Position numbers and translations under genes: made by a program. Shown one piece after another: positions 19,136 to 30,176 of a DNA stretch of 36,584 nucleotides. The number at the start of each line of letters is the position of its first letter. Within the stretch, counting starts at the first letter, position 1. Below the pieces are notes generated by a model, which had not been told where the DNA came from, made no database searches, and saw only the letters and a list, made by a program, of their open reading frames with translations. The DNA is taken from assembly GCA_016188785.1 (NCBI GenBank), contig JACPHD010000009.1, forward strand, positions 1 to 36,584, in the 5' to 3' direction. The DNA comes from Parcubacteria group bacterium. Its GTDB lineage: Bacteria; Patescibacteriota; Patescibacteriia; Patescibacteriales; GWC2-42-12.

Positions 19136-19144
19136 TAACAAAAA

Positions 19145-19624
19145 TTATTTCTTCATTTCATACGCCCTAATCGCTTCCACCACTTTAGAGTCAGCTTTTA
19201 AATTTTCCGTGAACAGTACCTGGCTTAAATTGATAGACATTTTATCTTCCGGCCCGTGCAGCTCGCCGCCTAATTTAACTAAAGAAAAATTATCCGCGGC
19301 CGGAGTGGCGCTTGAATTTTTAACGTCAGCCGTCTGCAAATCGCCGGCCGAGCGCAAATAATAAATATTTTCTAAAATTAAAGTCTGCGGATTAGCGTCA
19401 GTTACCTGGCCGAAATAAACCTGGCCGTTGGCTAAAAATACGGCCTGATATTTAGCCAAATCAGCCCAAGCCGATAAGCGGCCGAAGTTTTTCCCGTTGC
19501 CGCCAAAAAGCCCGTTAAAAACCGTTAAAATCAATAAACCAGAAACTAAAATAACCACTGCCCAAAGTATGGTTTTTCTTTTTTCTTGACTGCCCAAACA
19601 CCAATCCATTATTTTTTTAAACAT
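19145..19624 (-). CDS. Hypothetical membrane-anchored protein
   Basis: Single TM followed by soluble domain (YQAVFLANGQVYFGQVTDANPQTLILENIYYLR). Confidence 0.65.
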   Translation of the reverse strand: MFKKIMDWCLGSQEKRKTILWAVVILVSGLLILTVFNGLFGGNGKNFGRLSAWADLAKYQAVFLANGQVYFGQVTDANPQTLILENIYYLRSAGDLQTADVKNSSATPAADNFSLVKLGGELHGPEDKMSINLSQVLFTENLKADSKVVEAIRAYEMKK

Positions 19625-19639
19625 AAGATTACTCCCAGA

Positions 19640-19722
19640 TTACTCCCACAAATCTACAAATCCGCTACGAATAATACAAATATTATTCGTTGTATTTGTA
19701 GCCGATTTGTAGATTTGTGGGG
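19640..19722. repeat. AT-rich palindromic intergenic spacer, family B
   Basis: cccacaaatctacaaatccgctacgaataatacaaatattattcgttgtatttgtagccgatttgtagatttgtggg, near-perfect inverted repeat. Confidence 0.8.
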
Positions 19723-19725
19723 ATA

Positions 19726-22098
19726 TTATTGTTTTAATGTTTTAATTTTTGTAATTATCTCACTATTCCCCGGATTTAATTCTAACACTTGCTGATAATA
19801 TTTCAAAGCCTGTTTAATATCGCCTTTAGCTTCATAAACTATGCCTAAGCTATAGAGGCTATTAGAATGTTTGGGCGAAAGGCTTAAGGCCAGCTTAAAT
19901 CTGTTTAAAGCTTTATCAATTTCACCATGATTATAATAAAATCGGCCCAGTTCATAAAAAATTTCCTGATCCATAACTTTCGTTGCCAGATCATTTAATA
20001 GCTTAAGCGCCAAATTGTCTTTTTTATTTTTTAAATAAGCTTTAGCTAAGCCGAATTCAGCTTCATAATAATCAGACTTCAGCTCTAAAGCTCTGATAAA
20101 ATACTTTTCCGCGTCAGCCGTATCATTATTATTTAGATAAGCCTTAGCCAATTCCGCGGCTAAAACCGGATTAGTCGGTTCAAGATCAATGGCCTGCTTG
20201 AAAAATTGCTCGGCCCAAATTTCCGAGCCGACTGTCAACTGATGTATATCTCTATAAATCATGCCTAAAGTTTCCTGAGCCTTAACCCAAGCCGGCGCCA
20301 CGGCCACGGCCAGCCGGCCGGCCTGAATTGACCGGGAAATATTTGACTGAATAAAATTATTATCCTGTTTGTCCGCCGGCTTGGCCGCCTCCAGCCGCGC
20401 CCGGTTTAAATAAAATTTAGCTAAACTGATATTGTAATCGGCCCGATTAGGATTAAGTTTAACCGCCATCAGCAGGCCGGCTTCGCGATTTGAGCTAGCC
20501 GCCGCGGCCAGTTCAGCCGCGAAAAATTTTATTTCAAAAGCCGCGAGCGTTAGTCCGGCAGCGGCTAAAAAAAATAAACTTAAGAGCCAAACCCTAAAAA
20601 ATAAAACAGTTTTATTTAGATTTATTATTTTGGCTTTAAATAAGGCTTGATTATGATTTTGCCAAAAAGCCACGGCCAGCGTGGCGAAAAACCAAAAAGA
20701 AAAATTTAAAACCGTATTAAAGGAAAAAAACAGCTGAACGAAAAATAATAATATAAACTCGGTAAAAATAACCGCGATCAGACTGTAAGTCTGGCTAGCT
20801 AAAAACGGCTCACGATTTTTTAAATGTTTAATCAGCAAAATAATATTTATATAAATAACCAAACTGATAATCAAAAAATAGCTTAGTCCGGCCGGCAGAC
20901 CTAAAGTAGCCAGCATTTCTAAAAATTGCGAAAAACTTTTATCAAACCTAATCTGCCAATAAGCATTTTGATTAAACTCGGCCGGGCGGTATAGGGAAAA
21001 ATCATGAGAAAAAGTCGCCGGACCGCTGCCGAAAATCGGCCTGGCTAAAATCGCCTGCCTAGTTATTAGAACCGAAGTTTTATAATCAAGCAAAGCTTCT
21101 TTAGGTAAGGTTCGGCCCAAAATTATTTTAGCCGGATTCACCGGCAGGGCCAGCATTAAACTAGCGGCCAGCATAACCGCGACCGGAATTAACAAATAAT
21201 AATTTACCCCGTTAGAAAAAAATTCCTTGGCTAAATCGCCTCCCCTGCTGCCTGCGCCAGTTTGCCTAGGCAAAAAAGCAGATAATTTTGCCTTTCTAAC
21301 GGGGTTTAATATTTTTTTAAAATTAAAACCGGCTTGTGAAAAGCGCAAAATAATCAATAAACTAGCGCCAACAATCAGTATTAGCCAGCTTAAATAAAAA
21401 TTTATCAGAACTAAAACTAACAAAAATAAAATTAAACCGGCGCTAAAAATAAAGCGGTCAAACTTTTTAAGCGCTCCAGCGAATAAAAAACCCACGGCCG
21501 CGGCCGACAGCGCGGCTAAAAAAACAGCTAAGCTTAAAAGCGACCCGCCGGCCTGATTAAAGGAGGGCGAGGCTAAAATATTAAACCAATCAGCCATTAA
21601 CGGCTGAAAGGCGCCGAACATGGCCAAAAGCGAAATAACCGCCGCGGCTAAAGCGGCGTAAAAGAATAGTTTTAATAAAATAAAAATTTTTTCCGCGCTA
21701 TCGGCCAGACCGGTATTAATTAGTAAAAAATAAAAAATAGCCAGGCTTAATAAGCCGAGCCAACCGTCGGAAAAACGGCCGTAAGAGCCGAAGAAAGAAG
21801 AAAAAATATCCAAACTAAAAAAAGCGGCCAGGCCGGTTAGCGCCAAAAAAATTATTATCGGCCAATTTAACGGGTTAATTTTAATTTTTATTTCGCCCGC
21901 TCTGGCCTGCTTGATAAGCCATAAAAATAAAGCCAAGCCAGCAGCCAGCCAAAGCAAAAATTGCTTATTAAACTCAAAATATTCTCCGGTCCAAGGCAAA
22001 AAAAACAAAGGCATGAGAAAAATGGTGCCTTTAATCAAAACAGAAATCATTTTATCCAATTTAACAGAAATGCTGTCTGGCATATGCCTAATTTTCAA
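19726..22098 (-). CDS. O-antigen ligase/polymerase-like membrane protein with C-terminal TPR repeats; carries an in-frame palindromic element
   Basis: Multiple TM, FGSGPATFSHDFSLYRP (Wzy_C-like), TPR repeats LEPTNPVLAAELAKAYLNNNDTADAEKYFIRALELKSDYYEA. Confidence 0.8.
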   Translation of the reverse strand: MKIRHMPDSISVKLDKMISVLIKGTIFLMPLFFLPWTGEYFEFNKQFLLWLAAGLALFLWLIKQARAGEIKIKINPLNWPIIIFLALTGLAAFFSLDIFSSFFGSYGRFSDGWLGLLSLAIFYFLLINTGLADSAEKIFILLKLFFYAALAAAVISLLAMFGAFQPLMADWFNILASPSFNQAGGSLLSLAVFLAALSAAAVGFLFAGALKKFDRFIFSAGLILFLLVLVLINFYLSWLILIVGASLLIILRFSQAGFNFKKILNPVRKAKLSAFLPRQTGAGSRGGDLAKEFFSNGVNYYLLIPVAVMLAASLMLALPVNPAKIILGRTLPKEALLDYKTSVLITRQAILARPIFGSGPATFSHDFSLYRPAEFNQNAYWQIRFDKSFSQFLEMLATLGLPAGLSYFLIISLVIYINIILLIKHLKNREPFLASQTYSLIAVIFTEFILLFFVQLFFSFNTVLNFSFWFFATLAVAFWQNHNQALFKAKIINLNKTVLFFRVWLLSLFFLAAAGLTLAAFEIKFFAAELAAAASSNREAGLLMAVKLNPNRADYNISLAKFYLNRARLEAAKPADKQDNNFIQSNISRSIQAGRLAVAVAPAWVKAQETLGMIYRDIHQLTVGSEIWAEQFFKQAIDLEPTNPVLAAELAKAYLNNNDTADAEKYFIRALELKSDYYEAEFGLAKAYLKNKKDNLALKLLNDLATKVMDQEIFYELGRFYYNHGEIDKALNRFKLALSLSPKHSNSLYSLGIVYEAKGDIKQALKYYQQVLELNPGNSEIITKIKTLKQ
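21206..21305. repeat. Palindromic element, family D, inside a CDS (encodes NPVRKAKLSAFLPRQTGAGSRGGDLAKEFFSNGV on minus strand)
   Basis: Perfect 13-nt arms accccgttagaaa / tttctaacggggt; same frame use as the 3725-3773 copy. Confidence 0.87.
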
Positions 22099-22106
22099 TT
22101 TTACTT

Positions 22107-22170
22107 GTCATTGCGGGCTCCGACCCGCAATCCACCCCGCATTTGCGGGACGGCTCAAGGCCGGAATGAC
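22107..22170. repeat. GC-rich dispersed palindromic element, family C
   Basis: gtcattgcgggctccgacccgcaatccaccccgcatttgcgggacggctcaaggccggaatgac. Confidence 0.8.
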
Positions 22171-22183
22171 AACGAGGTAGTAT

Positions 22184-23239
22184 TTAATTTTCTTCCGCTA
22201 CTTCTCTCTTCTCTTCGCGTCTATTAAAAATATCTTTAATAAACACGGACAAAGCCGTGGTCGCGGGTATGGACAGCAGAGCGCCGATCAGGCCGGCCAA
22301 TTTAAACCCGGCTAAGATGGCTAAAATGCTGATAATCGGATTTAGGCCAACGGCTTTTTGCATAATCTTCGGCTGCAGAAAATTGCCTTCAATAAAATGA
22401 ACTATGTAAAATAGCGCGACGGTTAAAACCGCGAGTATTGGCGACCGGGTAAAAGCGATAAAAACCGCCGGTATGGCGCCTAAAATCGCTCCCATATAAG
22501 GTATGAAAGAAAAAAAACCGACTAACAGCGCCAGCACTAAAGCATAATTAACGCCTAGTATGGCCAGACCGGCATAAGCTAAAATCACTAAAGACAAAGC
22601 TATAATTAGCTGGCCTCTTAGCCAGTAGCCCATCTTTAACTGTATGCGATTGATTAAGTGCATGATATAAGCTTGATGTCTTTTTGGAGCTAGCGACCAA
22701 ACTAATTTTTTTATGGCGCTTTCTTCAACCACCATATAAAAAGTTAAAACTAAAATTAAAACAAAAGAAAAAAGCCCGCCGAAAATATTAAATAAAGTAG
22801 AAAAAACTCCGGCCGCCGTATTTTGCAAATAGCCGGTAATATTGAAGGGACTTTTATTATTATCTAATAGGCCATATTTTAAAGAATAATTTTTTAGCAG
22901 ACTGAACTTAGAAAAAATAGCTTCGGAATAACTGGGAAGATTATTTACCAGGCTGTTTATTTCATTAATAATCGGCGGAGTTATTAAATATAAAGTCGCG
23001 CCTAAAACGGTAAAAAATACAAAATACAAAAATAAAACGCTTACTGAACGGGGAATTTTCTTTTTCTTAAGCTGATCCACCCAAGGGTCTAAGGCGCTGG
23101 AAAATACCAGGGAAACAAAAAAAACAATTAAAATATCACTAATCAGATATAAAAAATAAAATAAAATTAAAATAGCGATAATTTTAATAACTGTAACGCT
23201 GGTAATATTTATTCTGACTGGCTGTTGTTTAAACTCCAT
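22184..23239 (-). CDS. AI-2E family transporter (PF01594-like permease); likely start MEFKQQPV at 23239
   Basis: VFFVSLVFSSALDPWVDQLKKKKIPRSVSVLFLYFVFF; VGFFSFIPYMGAILGAIPAVFIAF; HFIEGNFLQPKIMQKAVGLNPIISILAILAGFKLAGLIGALLSIP. Confidence 0.88.
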   Translation of the reverse strand: MEFKQQPVRINITSVTVIKIIAILILFYFLYLISDILIVFFVSLVFSSALDPWVDQLKKKKIPRSVSVLFLYFVFFTVLGATLYLITPPIINEINSLVNNLPSYSEAIFSKFSLLKNYSLKYGLLDNNKSPFNITGYLQNTAAGVFSTLFNIFGGLFSFVLILVLTFYMVVEESAIKKLVWSLAPKRHQAYIMHLINRIQLKMGYWLRGQLIIALSLVILAYAGLAILGVNYALVLALLVGFFSFIPYMGAILGAIPAVFIAFTRSPILAVLTVALFYIVHFIEGNFLQPKIMQKAVGLNPIISILAILAGFKLAGLIGALLSIPATTALSVFIKDIFNRREEKREVAEEN

Positions 23240-23282
23240 ATAATTATTATAAACTATCGCTGAAATTAGAGCAAACAAAAAA

Positions 23283-23315
23283 GACGCTCGGTGCCCCCAA
23301 TGGACACCGAGTGTC
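23283..23315 (-). terminator. Intrinsic terminator of the groESL operon
   Basis: Minus strand gacactcggtgtccattgggggcaccgagcgtc followed by tttttt. Confidence 0.75.
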
Positions 23316-23351
23316 AAAAATCGTAATTCGTAATTTTTAATTCTTAATTAA

Positions 23352-25070
<1,719 letters not shown>

Positions 25071-25073
25071 TTA

Positions 25074-25364
25074 TTATTCCAATATTCCTAATATATCTCC
25101 CTCGCTGATGATTAAATATTCCACGCCGTCAACTTTTATTTCATCCGGCGAATATTTTTTAAACATAACTTTGTCCCCCACTTTAACGCCTAGAGGCGAT
25201 CTCTGGCCATTATCCAATAGCTTGCCCTCGCCCACGGCAATAACTTCGCCTTTTTCCGGCTTTTCTTTATCTATGGTATCAGGCAAAACTATGCCTGACT
25301 TAGTCATCTCATTTTCAGTTATTGGCTTGACAATAACATGATCATGCAAAGGTTTTAGTTTCAT
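25074..25364 (-). CDS. groS: Co-chaperonin GroES
   Basis: MKLKPLHDHVIVKPITENEMTKSGIVLPDTIDKEKPEKGEVIAVGEGKLLDNGQRSPLGVKVGDKVMFKKYSPDEIKVDG. Confidence 0.97.
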   Translation of the reverse strand: MKLKPLHDHVIVKPITENEMTKSGIVLPDTIDKEKPEKGEVIAVGEGKLLDNGQRSPLGVKVGDKVMFKKYSPDEIKVDGVEYLIISEGDILGILE

Positions 25365-25389
25365 ATTAGTTTGTTAATTATTAAAATAT

Positions 25390-25416
25390 TTAGCACTTGA
25401 ATAGCTAGAGTGCTAA
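25390..25416 (-). promoter_or_regulatory. CIRCE operator (HrcA binding site) upstream of groES
   Basis: TTAGCACTT-N9-GAGTGCTAA, one mismatch to TTAGCACTC-N9-GAGTGCTAA. Confidence 0.9.
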
Positions 25417-25427
25417 TCTGTTATTGT

Positions 25428-25456
25428 ATTTTAGCCGTAGAATTAACCATTGTCAA
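25428..25456 (-). promoter_or_regulatory. Sigma70-type promoter of groESL
   Basis: Minus strand TTGACA (25456-25451), 17-nt spacer, TAAAAT (25433-25428), immediately upstream of CIRCE. Confidence 0.85.
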
Positions 25457-25538
25457 GTAGTTAAAATTTGGCTAAAATTAAAAAAATTTCTGGTGTTTTT
25501 CTGCGTAAAAGTACTTAACCACATTAAAAAATAAAAAA

Positions 25539-25570
25539 GAAGCAAAGTTTTTAGGCTTTGCTTCAATAAA
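25539..25570 (-). terminator. Intrinsic terminator downstream of the 25576-26413 gene pair
   Basis: gaagcaaagtttttaggctttgcttc with flanking A/T runs. Confidence 0.8.
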
Positions 25571-25575
25571 ACTTA

Positions 25576-25857
25576 TCAGTGAAGGAACCAAAGAAATCCA
25601 CCATATTTAGACATAGAATAAAACCAGTCCCATGCCAAAATGGTTAGAATATTTAAAACCATCATTACGATTGAGGCTGGTTTGGAAATTTTCCAAAGTT
25701 CATAAATCGCCACTGTCAGACAAATTAAAAATGATCCTATGGCTCCTGGCAACCAAGCCATAGCAGTTAACAATGTAGTACCGCCTAGACCAGCACTTAT
25801 TGCGTTAAACCATACATCAAATCCATCATATTCTTGTCCATCATATTCTTGATTCAT
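25576..25857 (-). CDS. Small hypothetical membrane protein
   Basis: 93 aa, hydrophobic segments; upstream gaagaaggggtaaattgaaATG; N-terminal EYDGQEYDG duplication. Confidence 0.65.
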   Translation of the reverse strand: MNQEYDGQEYDGFDVWFNAISAGLGGTTLLTAMAWLPGAIGSFLICLTVAIYELWKISKPASIVMMVLNILTILAWDWFYSMSKYGGFLWFLH

Positions 25858-25900
25858 TTCAATTTACCCCTTCTTTCTCAGTTTTCTGGTTAGGTAAACC

Positions 25901-26413
25901 TTACACCTGCAACAAATAAACATTTTGCTCCATAATTCCTCCTTTATTTATCCTTTTAACATGAAAGAGCGTGAAAACTCTGAAAAAAAAATTATCACTG
26001 GTGAAACTGCCATTAACGCTTCGCGCTAAATCCAAAATTTCCGGAATTTCGTGATTGAAAGCCGTGGCCAGGCCGCAAGGTGCGTGGAAATAAAGATAAA
26101 GAGTGCGGGTTTTTTTAACTTCCATACCCTGCTTTACGTTCTCAATCATCTTTCGTGCGAAACCCTCGTCGTATCCGCCAAAGTTTGGCGAGAATAGCAA
26201 AGGACCGCCGAAAATTCTTATAGCATGCGGACGATGGCTAATGCGCCGATGAAACAATTCGGCATCAATATCCCCGTCAGCGCAAATTACCGCCACCCCG
26301 CCGTTTTTGGCCAGGCCTTGCATTTCTTCTTCCGGATTAAATTTTTTCAAGGTACCATTCTTTTTGAAATTGCTGATCAACTCGTTTTCTTTGCGGGAAA
26401 TTATTCCGCTCAT
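25901..26413 (-). CDS. Divergent beta-carbonic-anhydrase-like protein
   Basis: VAVICADGDIDAELF...FHAPCGLA (C-x-D and H-x-x-C arrangement); strong SD cgaggaggaagagagATG. Confidence 0.5.
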   Translation of the reverse strand: MSGIISRKENELISNFKKNGTLKKFNPEEEMQGLAKNGGVAVICADGDIDAELFHRRISHRPHAIRIFGGPLLFSPNFGGYDEGFARKMIENVKQGMEVKKTRTLYLYFHAPCGLATAFNHEIPEILDLARSVNGSFTSDNFFFRVFTLFHVKRINKGGIMEQNVYLLQV

Positions 26414-26475
26414 CTCTCTTCCTCCTCGTTAATTTTAATCATCACTTAACTGCAAATTTCCCAAAGAGCCAAAAT

Positions 26476-26505
26476 AAAAAGCCCGCGTTGTGGCGAGCTT
26501 TTTAT
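26476..26505 (-). terminator. Intrinsic terminator downstream of the carbonic-anhydrase-like gene
   Basis: aaaaagcccgcgttgtggcgagcttttt. Confidence 0.7.
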
Positions 26506-26516
26506 ACTAATATATT

Positions 26517-26963
26517 TTAGTTAATTTCTAAAAACTCAATATTTTCGCCGTTATCTGCTAACTTAACATATACCAAAATAATCTGCAAGTCAGGATACTT
26601 GGCTAAAATTTTTGTCTTGGCCTTTTTTAATTCCTCTTCATGAAATTTCTGCTCGGCTTCACTGTCGCCGTTAAAAACTTGGCTGCCGCCGTAAGCGCCG
26701 CAGTCCTGGTGATTAACGAGGACTAATTTTTTTGCCTGATGCAAGTCGCGCGGCACGCTAATACATTTCATGGCAATCTCCTGGTCGCTTTTACAATCAT
26801 TAAGCGCTTTAGCCGCGCCGGGCAGAGAAGGAAAATCAAAATTTTTTATACCCAGTTCTTTTTCCGCATATTCCAGAGTTTCGCGCCAAAACCTAAAATC
26901 AATGCAAGTTAAAACCACGGCTTCGCAATGATGAATGTTTTTAAATTTGAATGGTAGTTTCAT
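26517..26963 (-). CDS. Beta-carbonic-anhydrase-like protein
   Basis: VVLTCIDFRF (C-x-D-x-R) and VLVNHQDCGAYGG (H-x-x-C-G) zinc-ligand motifs. Confidence 0.7.
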   Translation of the reverse strand: MKLPFKFKNIHHCEAVVLTCIDFRFWRETLEYAEKELGIKNFDFPSLPGAAKALNDCKSDQEIAMKCISVPRDLHQAKKLVLVNHQDCGAYGGSQVFNGDSEAEQKFHEEELKKAKTKILAKYPDLQIILVYVKLADNGENIEFLEIN

Positions 26964-26974
26964 AAATTTAATCT

Positions 26975-27088
26975 GTCATTGCGGGCTCCCGCCCGTTTCG
27001 CAAGCGAAGCGTTGCGGGCGGGTGACCCGCAATCCAGAAACTCGGCTTTAGTGCTGAACTCTGGATTCCGGCTCAAGGCCGGAATGAC
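26975..27088. repeat. GC-rich dispersed palindromic element, family C (expanded copy)
   Basis: gtcattgcgggctcccgcccgtttcgcaagcgaagcgttgcgggcgggtgacccgcaatccag...ctggattccggctcaaggccggaatgac. Confidence 0.85.
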
Positions 27089-27094
27089 AGTAGA

Positions 27095-27532
27095 TTATTC
27101 CAGATTTTTAATTTTCCGCCACCTTTTAATAGCCTTAGTTCGGGCCAGCTCGCGCTCAATCGCCGCGTTGACTTCGGTAAAATCAATATTTTCACCGCGG
27201 CGCGCCTTTTCTTTAAGCTCGGCCGCTCGCCTATGCGCCTCTTCCACTTTAGCTAAATCAAGTTCCTCGGCCCGCTCGGCCGTGTCCGCCAGAATCACCA
27301 CCTTATCTTTTAAAACTTCTAAAAAACCGCCGGAGATTGACATAATTTCGTCTTGCCCGTTTTTCTTTTTAGCGTGAATCACGCCCGGTAATAAACTGGA
27401 CACTAAAGGAATATGGTTAGGCAAAACCGTAATCTCGCCCATCTTAGTCGGAACCGTAATTTGGGAGATCTCTTCCTTAAGCACAACACGCTCGGGAGTA
27501 ACAATCTCAAATTTTATATAATTATCGCTCAT
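27095..27532 (-). CDS. atpC: ATP synthase F1 subunit epsilon
   Basis: IKFEIVTPERVVLKEEISQITVPTKMGEITVLPNHIPLVSSLLPGVI; delta-epsilon C-terminal helix. Confidence 0.93.
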   Translation of the reverse strand: MSDNYIKFEIVTPERVVLKEEISQITVPTKMGEITVLPNHIPLVSSLLPGVIHAKKKNGQDEIMSISGGFLEVLKDKVVILADTAERAEELDLAKVEEAHRRAAELKEKARRGENIDFTEVNAAIERELARTKAIKRWRKIKNLE

Positions 27533-27534
27533 AA

Positions 27535-27645
27535 TTTTCAATTATCAATTTTCAATTTACAATGAATGATCAATGAATTAATTTTCAATTGAAAATTTTA
27601 AAATTGAAAATTCATTGAAAATTGGTCATTGGGATTTGAAAATTT
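27535..27645. repeat. AT-rich palindromic intergenic spacer, family A
   Basis: ttttcaattatcaattttcaatttacaatgaatg...ttttcaattgaaaatttt...attgaaaattggtcattgggatttgaaaa. Confidence 0.75.
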
Positions 27646-27649
27646 TATT

Positions 27650-29044
<1,395 letters not shown>

Positions 29045-29066
29045 TTATTATTAAATGACAAATAAG

Positions 29067-30035
29067 CTACAACAGCGCGTTCGCTCCGGCCGAAATTTCC
29101 GCAATTTCCGCCGTAATGCCGGCCTGTCTGGCTTTATTAAAGGACAAAGTCAGCTCGCCGACCATATCTCCGGCCGCTTGCGTGGCCTGATGCATAGCGG
29201 CCAGGCGCGCCGAATGCTCGGAGGCGTTAGATTCAAGCAATGCCTGATACAGCTGAATTTCAATTAAACGCGGCAGTAGCTCATTTAAAACTTCGGCCGG
29301 ACTGGGTTCAAAAACATATTCATAATTAAATTTTCCGCTAGGCAAATGTTTTTCTTCTTTATCTTGAATAAATTCTTTGTCTATGCCCAGCCGGCTATCC
29401 TGGCCCACAATGCCTAAATATTCATCAGCTTGCTCAATTTCTATGGGTAAAATTTGCTTGACTCTGGGGATTTGCTTGGCCGAGCTGATAAAATCCGTGT
29501 AAGCCACCAGGACTTTATCATATTGGCCGTTTAAATACTCGTGGATAACTAAATTAGCCACTGGCACAACCTCTTTTACCTCGCTGGCTAAATCCAGCTT
29601 AGGAAAATCCGCCATGATTTTATGCCCGCGCTGATGGATAGCCACGCCCTTTTTACCGATTAAAACGAATTCAGCTTCTATGACCGCTTGCTCGCCCATT
29701 GACTGATATTTTTTAATTGACTCATAAACTTTATTGATAATGGCCGTATTAAAACCGCCACACAAGCCGCGATTGGAAGTAATTAGAATAATGCCAACTT
29801 TCTTGATTTCTTTTCTAGGAGTCAAAAGCCGATGTAAAATCTGGTGATTGCCATTGCCGGCCCGAGACAAATTCAAAACCGTCAGCCAGCTTAAATTGGC
29901 GTAAGTTCTGGTTTTCAACGCCGCCGCCACCGCTTTGCGCATTTTCACGGCCGCCACCATTTCCATAGCGCGGGTAATTTTTTTGGTGTTGCCGATGGAC
30001 TTGATTCTGTTTTTTATATCTCTTGAAGATGCCAT
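29067..30035 (-). CDS. atpG: ATP synthase F1 subunit gamma
   Basis: DIKNRIKSIGNTKKITRAMEMVAAVKMRKA; SNRGLCGGFN; C-terminal LTLSFNKARQAGITAEIAEISAGANAL. Confidence 0.97.
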   Translation of the reverse strand: MASSRDIKNRIKSIGNTKKITRAMEMVAAVKMRKAVAAALKTRTYANLSWLTVLNLSRAGNGNHQILHRLLTPRKEIKKVGIILITSNRGLCGGFNTAIINKVYESIKKYQSMGEQAVIEAEFVLIGKKGVAIHQRGHKIMADFPKLDLASEVKEVVPVANLVIHEYLNGQYDKVLVAYTDFISSAKQIPRVKQILPIEIEQADEYLGIVGQDSRLGIDKEFIQDKEEKHLPSGKFNYEYVFEPSPAEVLNELLPRLIEIQLYQALLESNASEHSARLAAMHQATQAAGDMVGELTLSFNKARQAGITAEIAEISAGANALL

Positions 30036-30078
30036 ATCTTAATCTCACTATTTTAGTTTCAATTAAAATAAAAGTTCT

Positions 30079-30176
30079 CTAATTTTCAATTTACAATTTA
30101 CAATGCTCTAATTTTCAATTGAAAATTTAATAATTTAATCATTCATTGAAAATTGGTCATTGTAAATTGAAAATTA
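30079..30176. repeat. AT-rich palindromic intergenic spacer, family A
   Basis: attttcaatttacaatttacaatgctctaattttcaattgaaaattt...cattgaaaattggtcattgtaaattgaaaatt. Confidence 0.75.
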
